A model generated the notes under the pieces. The model was not told the origin of the DNA and did no database searches. It saw only the letters and a program-made list of their open reading frames with translations. Positions 1 to 8,836 of a DNA stretch of 18,093 bases are shown piece by piece. The translations under genes were made by a program, and so were the position numbers. Each line of letters opens with the position of its first letter. The first letter of the stretch is position 1. The DNA is from Clostridia bacterium (GTDB lineage Bacteria; Bacillota_A; Clostridia; Oscillospirales; CAG-272). The stretch covers positions 1 through 18,093 of the forward strand of contig JAFXNX010000379.1 of the NCBI GenBank assembly GCA_017529175.1, in the 5' to 3' direction.

Positions 1-47
1 GAAGCGGCACGTACTATACTGCCGATGATACTCCCGCGGAGGACTGA
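1..47 (+). CDS. C-terminal tail of an upstream gene (partial)
   Basis: In the frame starting at base 3 the sequence reads SGTYYTADDTPAED followed by TGA at 45-47. The acidic, small-residue tail looks like a natural protein C-terminus, and the stop lies just before a hairpin and 90 nt before the next ribosome binding site. The protein itself cannot be identified from 14 residues. The competing frame 1 stays open to base 96 but would run through the hairpin, which makes it less likely. Confidence 0.35.
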   Translation, partial: SGTYYTADDTPAED

Positions 48-61
48 AAGTCATAACGCTG

Positions 62-90
62 TGCCGCAAGCATTGCGGCAGGATACTTTT
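62..90 (+). terminator. Hairpin, possible weak terminator or processing site
   Basis: A perfect 8-bp stem, TGCCGCAA (62-69) with TTGCGGCA (73-80), closes a 3-nt loop. It is followed after 6 nt by only four T residues (87-90). The stem is strong but the T tract is short and displaced, so termination may be partial. It may separate the upstream gene from the lipoprotein gene at 137, or simply set mRNA stability inside a longer operon. No convincing sigma-A promoter is visible between it and base 137. Confidence 0.45.
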
Positions 91-136
91 ATGTAAGAAA
101 ACTGATTGTTAATATCATTGACGGAGGGCTGACTCA

Positions 137-844
137 GTGAAGACTGTAAAAATCGTTTCATTAATCATTGCGCTTGTTATCATAACATCGCTTGCCGTAT
201 CGTGCGGTAATGTCGATCCCAACGTGGATCAGGGAAAGAACGGCGAGACTGCCGTCGGCACGGACGCATCGTCCGAGGACAGCACGGCGCCGGAGGAAGA
301 CGGCAACGAAGTTACGGCGATCGGCGGCGGGCGCGACGGAGTGAAAGAGATAGACGGAGTGTCCGTCGACGTCGGCGCGTTTGCGCGCCGCAGCTACGAG
401 CTTTGCTTCTTACTCGGACAGACGTCATTCAACAGCGTTGACGAGATGTCGCCTGACGCCGCTGTACAGTTTGCGTTCTGCCACCTTTACTATGAAGAAC
501 TGTGGCAGATGCCCGTCGGCGTTGACGTTTACCGCACCGCGACAGTTGAGGAGATATCAAAGAAACTTGAGGAATACTTCGGCGCGAACAAGATCGATCC
601 TTCCAAGTCTGTCCTTTATACCGCGTCTTTGAAGAAACTCGAGATGTATCAGCCGAAATACGGAGTCGGCGTCTTTTATAACGTCGATTCGTTCGAAAAA
701 ACAAGTGACGACGGCGTCTATGAGATCATAACCACCTTCTTTACCGGAAAGAGCAAGACGGACGTCATCGGACGTACGACTATGCAGATAAAGATTGTCG
801 AAGACAGAGCGATAATCGTCGCTATGACGTCAGAGATAAAGTGA
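137..844 (+). CDS. Putative surface lipoprotein of unknown function
   Basis: This 235-residue protein has an N-terminal lipoprotein signal peptide: a Lys-containing n-region, a hydrophobic stretch (about residues 6-20) and a lipobox LAVSC, so Cys23 should be lipidated and the protein held on the outer face of the membrane. Residues about 25-60 form an acidic, Gly/Ser/Asp/Glu-rich linker. The remainder (about 65-235) is a compact domain with predicted helices followed by a beta-rich end, and I do not recognise its family. The start is GTG at 137, supported by GGAGGG at 123-128. It is the first gene of a same-strand run in which the next gene starts 12 nt after its stop, so it is probably co-transcribed with the polysaccharide genes. 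An accessory surface role is inference from context only. Confidence 0.8.
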   Translation: MKTVKIVSLIIALVIITSLAVSCGNVDPNVDQGKNGETAVGTDASSEDSTAPEEDGNEVTAIGGGRDGVKEIDGVSVDVGAFARRSYELCFLLGQTSFNSVDEMSPDAAVQFAFCHLYYEELWQMPVGVDVYRTATVEEISKKLEEYFGANKIDPSKSVLYTASLKKLEMYQPKYGVGVFYNVDSFEKTSDDGVYEIITTFFTGKSKTDVIGRTTMQIKIVEDRAIIVAMTSEIK

Positions 845-856
845 TCAGGAGTCAAC

Positions 857-1066
857 ATGGATACGATCAATAATGAAGAAGAGATAGCAAGACTCAAAGA
901 CGAAAACGGAAAACTCCGCTCCGCGCTGCGTGACATCAAGGCGCATCTTGACGATATCGACAAGCTGTTTGAGGAATTGTCGGATATCATGGACGAGATC
1001 GACGCCGGCGCGCCGGCGACTGACGATGAAATAAAAGGCCTTTTGAAAAAGTATTCGAGAATTTAG
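857..1066 (+). CDS. Small acidic coiled-coil protein
   Basis: This 69-residue protein has no signal peptide or membrane segment and should be cytoplasmic. Residues about 6-48 show heptad-like spacing of Leu/Ile among charged residues (for example RLKDENGKLRSALRDIKAHL), typical of a helical coiled coil that could dimerise or dock on a partner. A short Gly/Ala/Pro break follows, then a basic helical tail. The start ATG at 857 has AGGAG at 847-851. It sits 12 nt after the lipoprotein stop and 17 nt before the HD-GYP-like gene, so a role as a partner or regulator of a neighbouring membrane protein is plausible but unproven. The protein is too short for family assignment by eye. Confidence 0.72.
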   Translation: MDTINNEEEIARLKDENGKLRSALRDIKAHLDDIDKLFEELSDIMDEIDAGAPATDDEIKGLLKKYSRI

Positions 1067-1083
1067 GACCACTGGAGTAACGT

Positions 1084-3300
1084 ATGCCGCAGAAAAAACA
1101 AACGCGATTCAGAAACAGAATAATCTCATTAAGGGGAGTGATCCCCTTTATTTGTGTTGCGGCAACGATCTTTGCCGCGACTGTTGCGATCTATTTTCTG
1201 TTTGACCGCCTGATATCCGATTCATATGCGCCTGAAGCGCTCACGGGATGGGAATACACCTATTCCGATACCGCGGACGTCAAGAATACGGATTCGATGA
1301 AGCTGTATAATTCTCAGAATCCTATCGCGCCGGGCGAAGTGAAACACGATTACATTTATTTCGTGAAAAACGTCGAAGCATCGGACGAGACAAGAACGAT
1401 AAAGATCATGACCGACCACTCGCCGGTGATGATATATGTAAACGGATTTGAGGTATACAACAACAGATACTCCGGCGACAACGCGACGGAATACGTCGGA
1501 AACTGCTACAATGCCGTAACGCTTGAAGGAAACGGCCGCGCGGCGCAGGTAGAAGTATTTATGAGGCTTCCTTTTTCCGTCAGATTTGAACCGACGATAG
1601 CGGCGGGGAGCGCAGACGGGTCCAACGAGATAACGTTCGACATGGTGCTTGCCGCGATAATTGCGCTGACGGGCCTGCTCGGCGCGGCAATCACGTTTGT
1701 CTCGGGCGCGATAAAACACCGTATAGGCAGATATCCGCTCTTATTCCTTTTGATATTCTATTGCGGCGTCGCGGACGCGCTCTGCAACGTCAAGAATCTG
1801 ACTTATTACATAAACGATCCGGCATGGCTGAATCTGTATACTGCCGTAACGTTTTCAGTTGTATTTTTATGTATAGTGTTTCTTTCGAAATTCGGCAGAA
1901 AACAGAAAGCGCATACCATTATCACTCTTGCCGCGGGCGTCGTTTCATGCTTTGCGGTGATCTATTTCAGAACTCCCGCGTTGTATATCGCCTCAAGCGT
2001 TTTCGCGTGCGTTGCCGCCGCATCATGCGGCGTTACAGTCGCGCTGTCGGTATCTAAGGCGGTGAGCGACAGAGAACAGTATTCCGCTACCGCGTTTATT
2101 GCGGTCGTGTATTATACGCTCTGCATCCTGTTTTCCGGCGCGGCGTTAGTGCTGAGATCTATCGGCGCTTTCATGTTCACATCCGTTGCGTCGTCCGTTG
2201 CGCTTCTTGTCACGCTCATAATGCTCGAGCATCTCATTGCCGTCTTTGACGAAGGAAAAGCCATGCTCAAAGCGGAGAGCGAGAAATACGGCGAGTGTGT
2301 CGACAAGCTGGCGTCTTTTGTGAAAAACGTGCTGGCTTATAAAGACGAGAAGAGCTTTTTCGAAACCGCGCCGCGTGACGTTGCAGAACTTGCAATCGCT
2401 TTCTCCGACGAAAACGCGGACATGGGATACAGCGCCGCAAAAAAAGACGGCACCGAATGGCGCGAAGTGTTTTCTCACGACGTGAAGGCGTGCAGATACG
2501 GCGTCATCGAGACGACCTGTCTGCGCGAAAGGACGTCATGCTATTTTGCGGGAAACTACTTTGATTTTATGATGAGGCAGGGAGTGTCTCCCGCGGTGAT
2601 CTATCACTTTGAAGGTCTGAAGAGCACGTTTGAAGAGTTCTTTACGGATATGATGGAGTCGGCGTACACCGGACTCAAGACGGCGTATGACAACGTGCTG
2701 TTAAAAGGGACGCCGCAATACGACACGGCTCTCGAACTTCTCGCGTCACACGCGGAGAGCGCCGACGGATATTCGCCTTCGCACACGGACAACGTGAGTA
2801 TCCTTGCAAAGGAGACCGCGCTCAAGATGGGAGTCGATCCTTCTCGCGCGGAGCTTATCGGCAAGGCGTCAAGACTTCACGATATCGGAAAGATGGCGAT
2901 CCCGCTCAAGATAGTGAGCAAAGAGGGACGTCTTTCCGACATGGAACGCGAGATAGTTAATCAACATACGGAATACGGATACAAAATACTCTCCGCTTTC
3001 GGAGACGACGAATACATAAAGACCGCCGGGGATATTGCCCGCTGTCACCATGAGCGTTTTGACGGAAAGGGCGAGCTCGGGATGTCGGGCGACAGTATAC
3101 CGCTCGGCGCAAGGATCGTCGCGATATGCGACGTGTTCGACGCGCTGACGTCGCCGAGAAAGTATAAACGCGCATGGAGGATCGACGAGGCGCTCGCCGA
3201 GATAAAGAAAGGACGAGGGAAATCTTTCGATCCCGACGCGGTCGACGCGTTCATGGAGCTTCGTCAAATAATGAAAGAGTTAAAAAAAGAAAGTGATTGA
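1084..3300 (+). CDS. Membrane sensor with HD-GYP-like phosphodiesterase domain
   Basis: This 738-residue protein has four parts. They are a first membrane helix (about 17-40), an extracytoplasmic beta-rich domain (about 45-185, resembling the sensory jelly-roll domains of 7TMR-DISM receptors), a block of about seven membrane helices (about 186-385), and a cytoplasmic region. That region has a poorly conserved, possibly GAF-like segment (about 400-540) and an HD domain (about 550-735). The metal-binding framework of HD-GYP proteins is present: H567, H599-D600 in HDIGK, H628, H655-H656 and D683 in CDVFDALT. HD-GYP enzymes hydrolyse c-di-GMP. However, the usual GYP signature after DGxG is absent: residues 660-666 read DGKGELG, although the downstream IP..AR is kept. 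Activity on c-di-GMP is therefore likely but not certain. The start ATG is preceded by GGAG at 1074-1077. Lying upstream of the GT2 synthase, it may adjust local c-di-GMP in response to an external signal. Confidence 0.85.
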   Translation: MPQKKQTRFRNRIISLRGVIPFICVAATIFAATVAIYFLFDRLISDSYAPEALTGWEYTYSDTADVKNTDSMKLYNSQNPIAPGEVKHDYIYFVKNVEASDETRTIKIMTDHSPVMIYVNGFEVYNNRYSGDNATEYVGNCYNAVTLEGNGRAAQVEVFMRLPFSVRFEPTIAAGSADGSNEITFDMVLAAIIALTGLLGAAITFVSGAIKHRIGRYPLLFLLIFYCGVADALCNVKNLTYYINDPAWLNLYTAVTFSVVFLCIVFLSKFGRKQKAHTIITLAAGVVSCFAVIYFRTPALYIASSVFACVAAASCGVTVALSVSKAVSDREQYSATAFIAVVYYTLCILFSGAALVLRSIGAFMFTSVASSVALLVTLIMLEHLIAVFDEGKAMLKAESEKYGECVDKLASFVKNVLAYKDEKSFFETAPRDVAELAIAFSDENADMGYSAAKKDGTEWREVFSHDVKACRYGVIETTCLRERTSCYFAGNYFDFMMRQGVSPAVIYHFEGLKSTFEEFFTDMMESAYTGLKTAYDNVLLKGTPQYDTALELLASHAESADGYSPSHTDNVSILAKETALKMGVDPSRAELIGKASRLHDIGKMAIPLKIVSKEGRLSDMEREIVNQHTEYGYKILSAFGDDEYIKTAGDIARCHHERFDGKGELGMSGDSIPLGARIVAICDVFDALTSPRKYKRAWRIDEALAEIKKGRGKSFDPDAVDAFMELRQIMKELKKESD

Positions 3301-3305
3301 CGGCA

Positions 3306-6302
3306 ATGAGTGATAAAAGTGTCCCTGTAGCGCCGGGAAGTCCGGTCAGAAAAAAGAAAAAGAAAATGATCATTCCGCGCGTGCTTCTGATCCTTTTGTT
3401 CCTCGTTGCGGCGGTGTTCGGAACGTGGTTCCTGCTTCCGAAGCACCAGATCAAAGTCGCGCTGATAAACAAAACCATTCTTTCGTACGCGGAGGACAAC
3501 GGGATATCCAAGGATTCCGCCTACAGAAAACACCGCGGTTTCTTCTGGATACTCGAACACAATAAATACGTAAAGCCCGACGGCACCTTCTACGACTATA
3601 AGAAGGACTATTACGGACCGAAGATAAACGACGAGGGAATTTTCGACGGAGAGTACAGCCTTCTCGATATTGACGGAGTACCGGATCTTCTTTATCTTGC
3701 CGACGCATACGGTATAGAGCACTCGGACGAAACCGTGGAGCAGTCCGGCTTAAACGAAGACGATATGGGCGTTATCTCGTATTCATACGAAAACGGCGCT
3801 TCGGTCATTGCCGAGATGACGATTTTCAGCGCTCCTCTGTCAGATACGGTTTACGGACAGCTGTCGTCTATGTGCGGCGTTACGCCGACAGGATGGCAGG
3901 GAAGGTATATATTCGACCTCCAGGACTTCACCGACATTCCCGTATGGGCGCGTCCGATGTATGAACGGCAAGAGGGTATCGAGTGGAGATTTTCCGGTCC
4001 CGGGATCCTGCTCGTTTCAAGAGAGGGAAAAATAATAATCCTTGAGCAGAACGAGGATTTCCAGTCCAAAGAGTTGCTCAAGATATATATCAATGATGAA
4101 TATAAAGACGAGTTTTCGTCTTGCAGTAAGACAAATTTCTACAACTGGTTTGAGCTCGTCGAGCCGAACTACGGAGTCGAATCTATCGCGACGTTCGAAT
4201 TCGATCTGAATCCGCAAGGGATGGATAAGATAAAAGAGATTTCCAAGATCCCGAGATTTACCGCGGTAACGAGAAAGACCGAGGAGGGACATTCCCCCGT
4301 ATATTATTTCGCAGGGGATTTCAACGACTATACCTCCGGCGAGCGCTTCAGTAAATTTATGTTTGCGGATAAGCTTTATAAATTCCTCTCGTTTGACCGT
4401 CAGGGGGACATCACGAATTTCTACTGGTGTTTTTACGAGCCTCTGATCACAAAAATACTGAAAAACACCCATGTCAACGACTCGGCGGATTTATCGGGCG
4501 AACATGAAGAGGTATCGAGGATCGTAGACTCCTCATTCCAGATAAAGAATAACAACGGATGGCAGTCGATACCGCTGAAAGCGGTAAGCATAAACGGAAA
4601 AGAGCCGGGTAAAGATGACAACGTGCGCGATATGACGTTCTATCAGACTCTTATAGATTACGCGGACGATCTCGGCGCGAACTGTATCCATGCGAAAGAG
4701 CTACTGCCGCCGGAGTTTTACTCGGTGCTGAACAAGCACAATATGAACTCGAAGAATTCCCCGATCTATCTGCTCCAAAGCGTAAAACGTCCGTCACTGC
4801 TGACGGCGCAGAGCCAGATGACCGATGAGGGAATGACGCTGTGGGAACACGAGATCGAGCAGACGCTCGAAGCGATCCACGGAGAAAAGACAAAGGGCGA
4901 AGGGGAAGGCGTCGCATATTTCACCGACGCGTCTCAGTATCTCCTTGCGATCGTTGCAGATCCGATGCTTGACGGTGAAACGGCAAGCTCCATCGACGCG
5001 TCGAGTGATTTTTCCTACAGCGGAGAATATACGAAACGGGCGGACGGTATCGCGGGACTTGTCTCGTATCTTCAGGATATTGTACAGAAGCTTTCGGTTG
5101 AAAAATACGGATACCATACCTGTTCCGCCGTAAGGCTTGCCTACTCGGCGATCTCCGATGCCGACGAAGCAGCGTCTTATTCTGTGGCGAATATCGCGAA
5201 GGACGACTGTAGACAGTATATCTTCAACGACGTAGTGTTTGATAAATCTGTCACCGGTCTGCCGGAATACAAAGGAATGTCGCCTTACGATATATACTAC
5301 GGAGTATTCTCTGAACTGAAACTCACACTCTCCGATTATATCGTATCGGGAGTCAGTTTCTCGAACGTCAATTCGATCTATTCGGATAAGGCGGTCACCG
5401 AAGCCCTGCAGGGAGAACGTATCCTTGAAGTGCTCGGCGCGTCGGACGACGCCGATGTCCTCGGGGCCGTTATCGACGACCTTAACGACGACTGGTCAAA
5501 TGTTTCCGACAAGGCGTACGGTGTGACCGTTCCCGACAGCAACGCCTGCCTGTGGCACAATACCTGCGACGAGGCGGAAATGACCGGACTTGTTGCGGCG
5601 GAGGGATCTTCTCCCGAAAAGGTCGGACTCATGCTGACAGACGACGACCGCATGCAGAAGATCAATCTGTATTCAAACGAGGACTATCTCTTTATGACGC
5701 TGCAGCTCCTTACCGATATCGATTATTCAAAGGAAGTGCTGTTCGTCGGTTTTGACACGTTCCAGCGCAATGAAGGCGAGTATTATTATTCTCATGACTT
5801 CACGCCGAACTCATTGTCCGGAATGGAATACGTTCTGAGATTCGATTCAAAGCAGTCCTCAACGCTCTACGTCATCCCGTCATACAACAGAACTGACGGC
5901 AAGGCATATACCGAGGAGAGTTATAAAGGCGACTTTGATACTGTCGCAACTCTGACATACGGCGGTTTCTCGAGCGGAGACAACCAGTTTTATCAGACCG
6001 GTACCACGATTTACGTGAGGATCCCGTGGACCTGGTTCAACGTTACTGACCCGTCAAAGAAACTCGTTATAAACGATAAGAACGGAAAGGGCGATCAGAT
6101 GACCTCTCTTTCCACAAACGGTATACTGCTCTCGGTCATGATCGGTGAAAAAGAGAGCGGCGACCTTCTCTACGCATTCCCCGAAGACAAGCGTTCTCCC
6201 GGGTACAAGGTCTTTGAATGGGAGACCTGGGACGAAGTCTTGTATACTTTCAGACCTAAAAAGAGCTTTGAAGCAGTAAAAAATTACTTCATTACTAAGT
6301 AA
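3306..6302 (+). CDS. Membrane-anchored surface protein with degenerate glycosidase-like barrel and CBM9-like domain
   Basis: This 998-residue protein begins with a Lys-rich cytoplasmic stub and one membrane helix (about 22-44), so the bulk is outside the cell. Residues about 85-215 look like a GATase-like alpha/beta domain (GVPDLLYLADAYG, later ASVIAEM), a tentative call. Residues about 425-740 align by eye with the barrel domains of the proteins at 8833 and 11075. Shared landmarks are PxFYxxL..(H)N, SPIYLLQ, EAIHG, ADPML opposite EWDPN, and LWHNTCDEAEMTGL opposite FWTNIQTTEQCFGL. The candidate acid/base Glu is replaced by Val550 and the nucleophile Glu by Gly682, so the domain should be inactive. 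Residues about 755-995 match the C-terminal CBM9/DOMON-like module of the same paralogues, including VRIPWTWFNVTDPSKK. ATG 3306 is preferred over an in-frame TTG at 3297 that overlaps the previous stop; neither has a strong ribosome binding site, so coupling to the gene upstream is likely. Probable role: scaffold or polymer-binding subunit of the polysaccharide system. Confidence 0.82.
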   Translation: MSDKSVPVAPGSPVRKKKKKMIIPRVLLILLFLVAAVFGTWFLLPKHQIKVALINKTILSYAEDNGISKDSAYRKHRGFFWILEHNKYVKPDGTFYDYKKDYYGPKINDEGIFDGEYSLLDIDGVPDLLYLADAYGIEHSDETVEQSGLNEDDMGVISYSYENGASVIAEMTIFSAPLSDTVYGQLSSMCGVTPTGWQGRYIFDLQDFTDIPVWARPMYERQEGIEWRFSGPGILLVSREGKIIILEQNEDFQSKELLKIYINDEYKDEFSSCSKTNFYNWFELVEPNYGVESIATFEFDLNPQGMDKIKEISKIPRFTAVTRKTEEGHSPVYYFAGDFNDYTSGERFSKFMFADKLYKFLSFDRQGDITNFYWCFYEPLITKILKNTHVNDSADLSGEHEEVSRIVDSSFQIKNNNGWQSIPLKAVSINGKEPGKDDNVRDMTFYQTLIDYADDLGANCIHAKELLPPEFYSVLNKHNMNSKNSPIYLLQSVKRPSLLTAQSQMTDEGMTLWEHEIEQTLEAIHGEKTKGEGEGVAYFTDASQYLLAIVADPMLDGETASSIDASSDFSYSGEYTKRADGIAGLVSYLQDIVQKLSVEKYGYHTCSAVRLAYSAISDADEAASYSVANIAKDDCRQYIFNDVVFDKSVTGLPEYKGMSPYDIYYGVFSELKLTLSDYIVSGVSFSNVNSIYSDKAVTEALQGERILEVLGASDDADVLGAVIDDLNDDWSNVSDKAYGVTVPDSNACLWHNTCDEAEMTGLVAAEGSSPEKVGLMLTDDDRMQKINLYSNEDYLFMTLQLLTDIDYSKEVLFVGFDTFQRNEGEYYYSHDFTPNSLSGMEYVLRFDSKQSSTLYVIPSYNRTDGKAYTEESYKGDFDTVATLTYGGFSSGDNQFYQTGTTIYVRIPWTWFNVTDPSKKLVINDKNGKGDQMTSLSTNGILLSVMIGEKESGDLLYAFPEDKRSPGYKVFEWETWDEVLYTFRPKKSFEAVKNYFITK

Positions 6303-6319
6303 AGAAACGGAGATAAACC

Positions 6320-7390
6320 GTGAATTTTGAGTTGATCTGCGTTATCGCGGTATTGGTCTGCATCATAATAACGTCATCGGAGTTTTTGATGCACTACTTT
6401 CTCGCGAAAAACCTGATGAGTGAAAAAGCGGAATCCAAAGACGCAAGACGAAGGCTCGAGACTTTTATCCGCGGAGCGCTAGATGCTCCGACGGCGAGGT
6501 GCTCTGAGTATGAGATATCAAGTATCGCGTCTCTTATCGGAACAAACGACCTTTATTACGATATGGCGTCCGATATTTTCGACAGATATCGCGGCGAAGG
6601 AGAAGACGACAGCACCGTTACGTCGATCGAAGACGGAATAAACGAGATCGTGCATCCGGTCGATATCTTCGCGGGTATGCTCGACGAGGGAACCGTATAT
6701 CAGAAGAGCCACGCCTGCAGAAGACTTGCGGACCTTGAAGCATACGAGTATACGGACAAGATCGCGGAGTATATCAAGTCGCGTGATCGCGATCTTGCGT
6801 ACAACGCGGGGATGGCTTTGGCTCAGCTCGGCAATTCCGAACTCGTCGCGGAGTATATCATCAGCATACAGAATGACAGAAGCTATTCGAGCCGTATCGT
6901 CGACGAGCTCTTCGGAGTTTTTTCCGGAGACCGCACAGAACTTGCACAGTTGTCGTTCGACAGCTGCAACGATTATATGAAGACGACGATCATCAAAGCT
7001 ATTGAGCCTTTTAAACTCGAAGCGTTCCGTCCGGTATTCTTAGCGGGAGCTGTGGGTAACGACAGAAGGCTTAAGATCTCGTGCGTCAAAGCGCTCGGCG
7101 CATTCGGTGATGAGCGCGATGAACAGCTTCTTCAGATGGCGGCGGCCGACAATGACTGGGTCATCCGCGCCTCTGCGGTACGCGGCCTGTCAAAGTTCAC
7201 GACCCATACCGCGCTTGAGACTGTCAAAAATGCGATCTACGACAAGGAATGGTGGGTCCGCCGAACGGCGGCGTCGTGTCTTATCAGCATGGGAGTTCCC
7301 GCGTCGGTGCTTGAAGAAATACTCGGAGGAAGCGACCGTTTTGCCGCAGATGCTCTTAAGAGCGAGCTTTACAGAAACGTAGGACTTTGA
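6320..7390 (+). CDS. Membrane-anchored HEAT-repeat protein
   Basis: This 356-residue protein has an N-terminal membrane helix (about 4-29, rich in Ile/Val/Leu). The rest is an all-helical solenoid. Several units follow the HEAT pattern of paired helices with conserved Ala/Leu/Gly and Asp-Arg turns, such as RDLAYNAGMALAQLGNSEL, RLKISCVKALGAFGDERD, WVIRASAVRGLSKF and WWVRRTAASCLISMG (about residues 150-340). HEAT proteins are protein-binding scaffolds. The charged segment after the helix points to a cytoplasmic solenoid. The start is GTG at 6320, with CGGAG at 6308-6312, 17 nt after the preceding stop. It sits directly before the GT2 gene, so binding the synthase at the inner membrane face is a reasonable inference. 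Confidence 0.85.
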   Translation: MNFELICVIAVLVCIIITSSEFLMHYFLAKNLMSEKAESKDARRRLETFIRGALDAPTARCSEYEISSIASLIGTNDLYYDMASDIFDRYRGEGEDDSTVTSIEDGINEIVHPVDIFAGMLDEGTVYQKSHACRRLADLEAYEYTDKIAEYIKSRDRDLAYNAGMALAQLGNSELVAEYIISIQNDRSYSSRIVDELFGVFSGDRTELAQLSFDSCNDYMKTTIIKAIEPFKLEAFRPVFLAGAVGNDRRLKISCVKALGAFGDERDEQLLQMAAADNDWVIRASAVRGLSKFTTHTALETVKNAIYDKEWWVRRTAASCLISMGVPASVLEEILGGSDRFAADALKSELYRNVGL

Positions 7391-7423
7391 TGGAAAGTCG
7401 GTTTGAGAAAGGAGAGGAAATAT

Positions 7424-8836
7424 ATGAGCTTTCTTAACGCAGTAAGAAACTTTATAGTGTTTTTCAATTATTTCTGCTTGAGCTTTACTCTTTTCCTCAG
7501 CTTTATGTATGTGTTGCAGATGTTTGTGTCTCTCGCGAGAGTCAAAAAGGATTATAAAAAGCTGTATTCAAGTGATTTCCGCAGATACAGAAAAAGTAAG
7601 AATCTGCTTCCCATATCGCTAATCGTGCCCGCGTATAACGAGCAGGAGAACATAGTTCAGAACGTTCAGTCTCTTATGAAGATCAGTTATCCTCAATATG
7701 AGATAATCGTTGTGAACGACGGCTCGTCAGACCTCACGCGTCAGCTTATGATCTCCGCGTTTGAGATGACGCCGATGGAGAGCGCGATACGCTCTCTTAT
7801 ACCGACCAAGCGCGTCGTTGCCGTATATAACAGCAAAAAGTATCCGAATCTCTTCCTCGTCGATAAAGAAAACGGAGGAAAGTCCGACGCTCTCAACGCC
7901 GGGATCAATGCCTCGTCTTATCCGCTTTTCACGTGCCTTGACGCGGACTCACGTCTTGAAAAGGACGCTCTTCTCCTGCTTTCTCTTTCATTTATCAAGG
8001 ATTCAAAAACAGTCGTTGCCGGCGGTATCGTCAGGATCGCGAACGGCTCGAGGATCATCGACGGAGAATTTTCTGGGTTCAATATGCCGAAAAAACTCGT
8101 CGAACGTTTTCAGATAGTAGAGTATTACAGATCGTTCCTTTCCGGAAGAGTATTCTGGTCGTCGACCAACTCCATGCTTGTCGTCTCCGGCGCGTTCGGG
8201 CTTTTCAGAAAGCAGACGGTCATCGACGTCGGAGGTTATAAGACGAATACCATAGGCGAAGATATGGAGATAATCGTCCGTATCCACCGCTATATGAGAG
8301 AGAACAAGCTGAAATACAAGATCATCTTTAACGAGGCGTCAGTCTGCTGGACGCAGGGACCGATGTCGATGAAAGATATTAGAAGCCAGCGCAGAAGGTG
8401 GCAGATAGGTCTTTTTGACTCGCTCCTTACTCACAGAAAAATGTTCCTCAATCCGAGATACGGATTTGTCGGACTCGCGTCGATCCCTTACAACTGGATA
8501 TTTGAGCTTTTCGGTGCCCCGATCGAGACGATCGGTTATCTTCTGATACCGTTTTCGCTTCTTATGGGAGAACTCAATATGTTCTTCTTCGTGACGTTCT
8601 TCTTACTATCCGCCATCCTCGGAGTTATGCTGTCCGAAGGAAGTCTTGTACTTGAACAGCTTACCCATAAGGGAACGCTGACGGCGAAGCAGAGTCTCGC
8701 AATCTCCGTATACGCGATCCTTGAGAATTTCGGGTACAGACAGATGATATCTCTTTTCAGAGTAGAAGGACTGATCAAATACCGTAAGATGAGAAAAACA
8801 TGGGGTAAGATAAAGAGAAAGGAGTTTGAAGAGTGA
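7424..8836 (+). CDS. Processive family 2 glycosyltransferase (exopolysaccharide synthase type)
   Basis: This 470-residue membrane enzyme should polymerise a polysaccharide from a nucleotide-sugar donor and help export it. It shows the GT-A/GT2 motif set in order: VPAYNE (68-73), VNDGSSD with D99, the metal-binding DADS (173-176), GEDME with candidate catalytic base D280, and QRRRW (322-326), the Q(Q/R)xRW signature of processive synthases such as poly-N-acetylglucosamine, hyaluronan and cellulose synthases. A membrane helix precedes the catalytic domain (about 10-35) and further helices follow (about 355-425). The C-terminal part (ENFGYRQMISLFRVEGL and a basic tail ending in WGKIKRKEFEE) resembles PgaC/IcaA-like Bacillota enzymes. 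There is no PilZ domain, so c-di-GMP does not act on it directly in the BcsA manner. ATG 7424 with GGAGAGG at 7411-7417 is preferred to an upstream TTG at 7403. Its stop overlaps the next start by 4 nt. The sugar used cannot be read from the sequence. Confidence 0.92.
   Translation: MSFLNAVRNFIVFFNYFCLSFTLFLSFMYVLQMFVSLARVKKDYKKLYSSDFRRYRKSKNLLPISLIVPAYNEQENIVQNVQSLMKISYPQYEIIVVNDGSSDLTRQLMISAFEMTPMESAIRSLIPTKRVVAVYNSKKYPNLFLVDKENGGKSDALNAGINASSYPLFTCLDADSRLEKDALLLLSLSFIKDSKTVVAGGIVRIANGSRIIDGEFSGFNMPKKLVERFQIVEYYRSFLSGRVFWSSTNSMLVVSGAFGLFRKQTVIDVGGYKTNTIGEDMEIIVRIHRYMRENKLKYKIIFNEASVCWTQGPMSMKDIRSQRRRWQIGLFDSLLTHRKMFLNPRYGFVGLASIPYNWIFELFGAPIETIGYLLIPFSLLMGELNMFFFVTFFLLSAILGVMLSEGSLVLEQLTHKGTLTAKQSLAISVYAILENFGYRQMISLFRVEGLIKYRKMRKTWGKIKRKEFEE

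Noticed and set aside
1..96. Frame 1 reading to TAA at 94-96 as the end of the upstream gene
   Set aside because: It passes through the hairpin at 62-80 and has an Arg/Pro/Gln mix less like a real C-terminus than the frame 3 ending at 47.
7403..7423. TTG start for the glycosyltransferase
   Set aside because: The codons from 7403 are the purine-rich ribosome binding site itself (GGAGAGG), correctly spaced from ATG 7424.
7424..8836. Cellulose synthase (BcsA) assignment
   Set aside because: There is no PilZ domain, the catalytic helices are fewer, and no BcsB or BcsZ (GH8) partner is seen; only the generic processive GT2 call is supportable.
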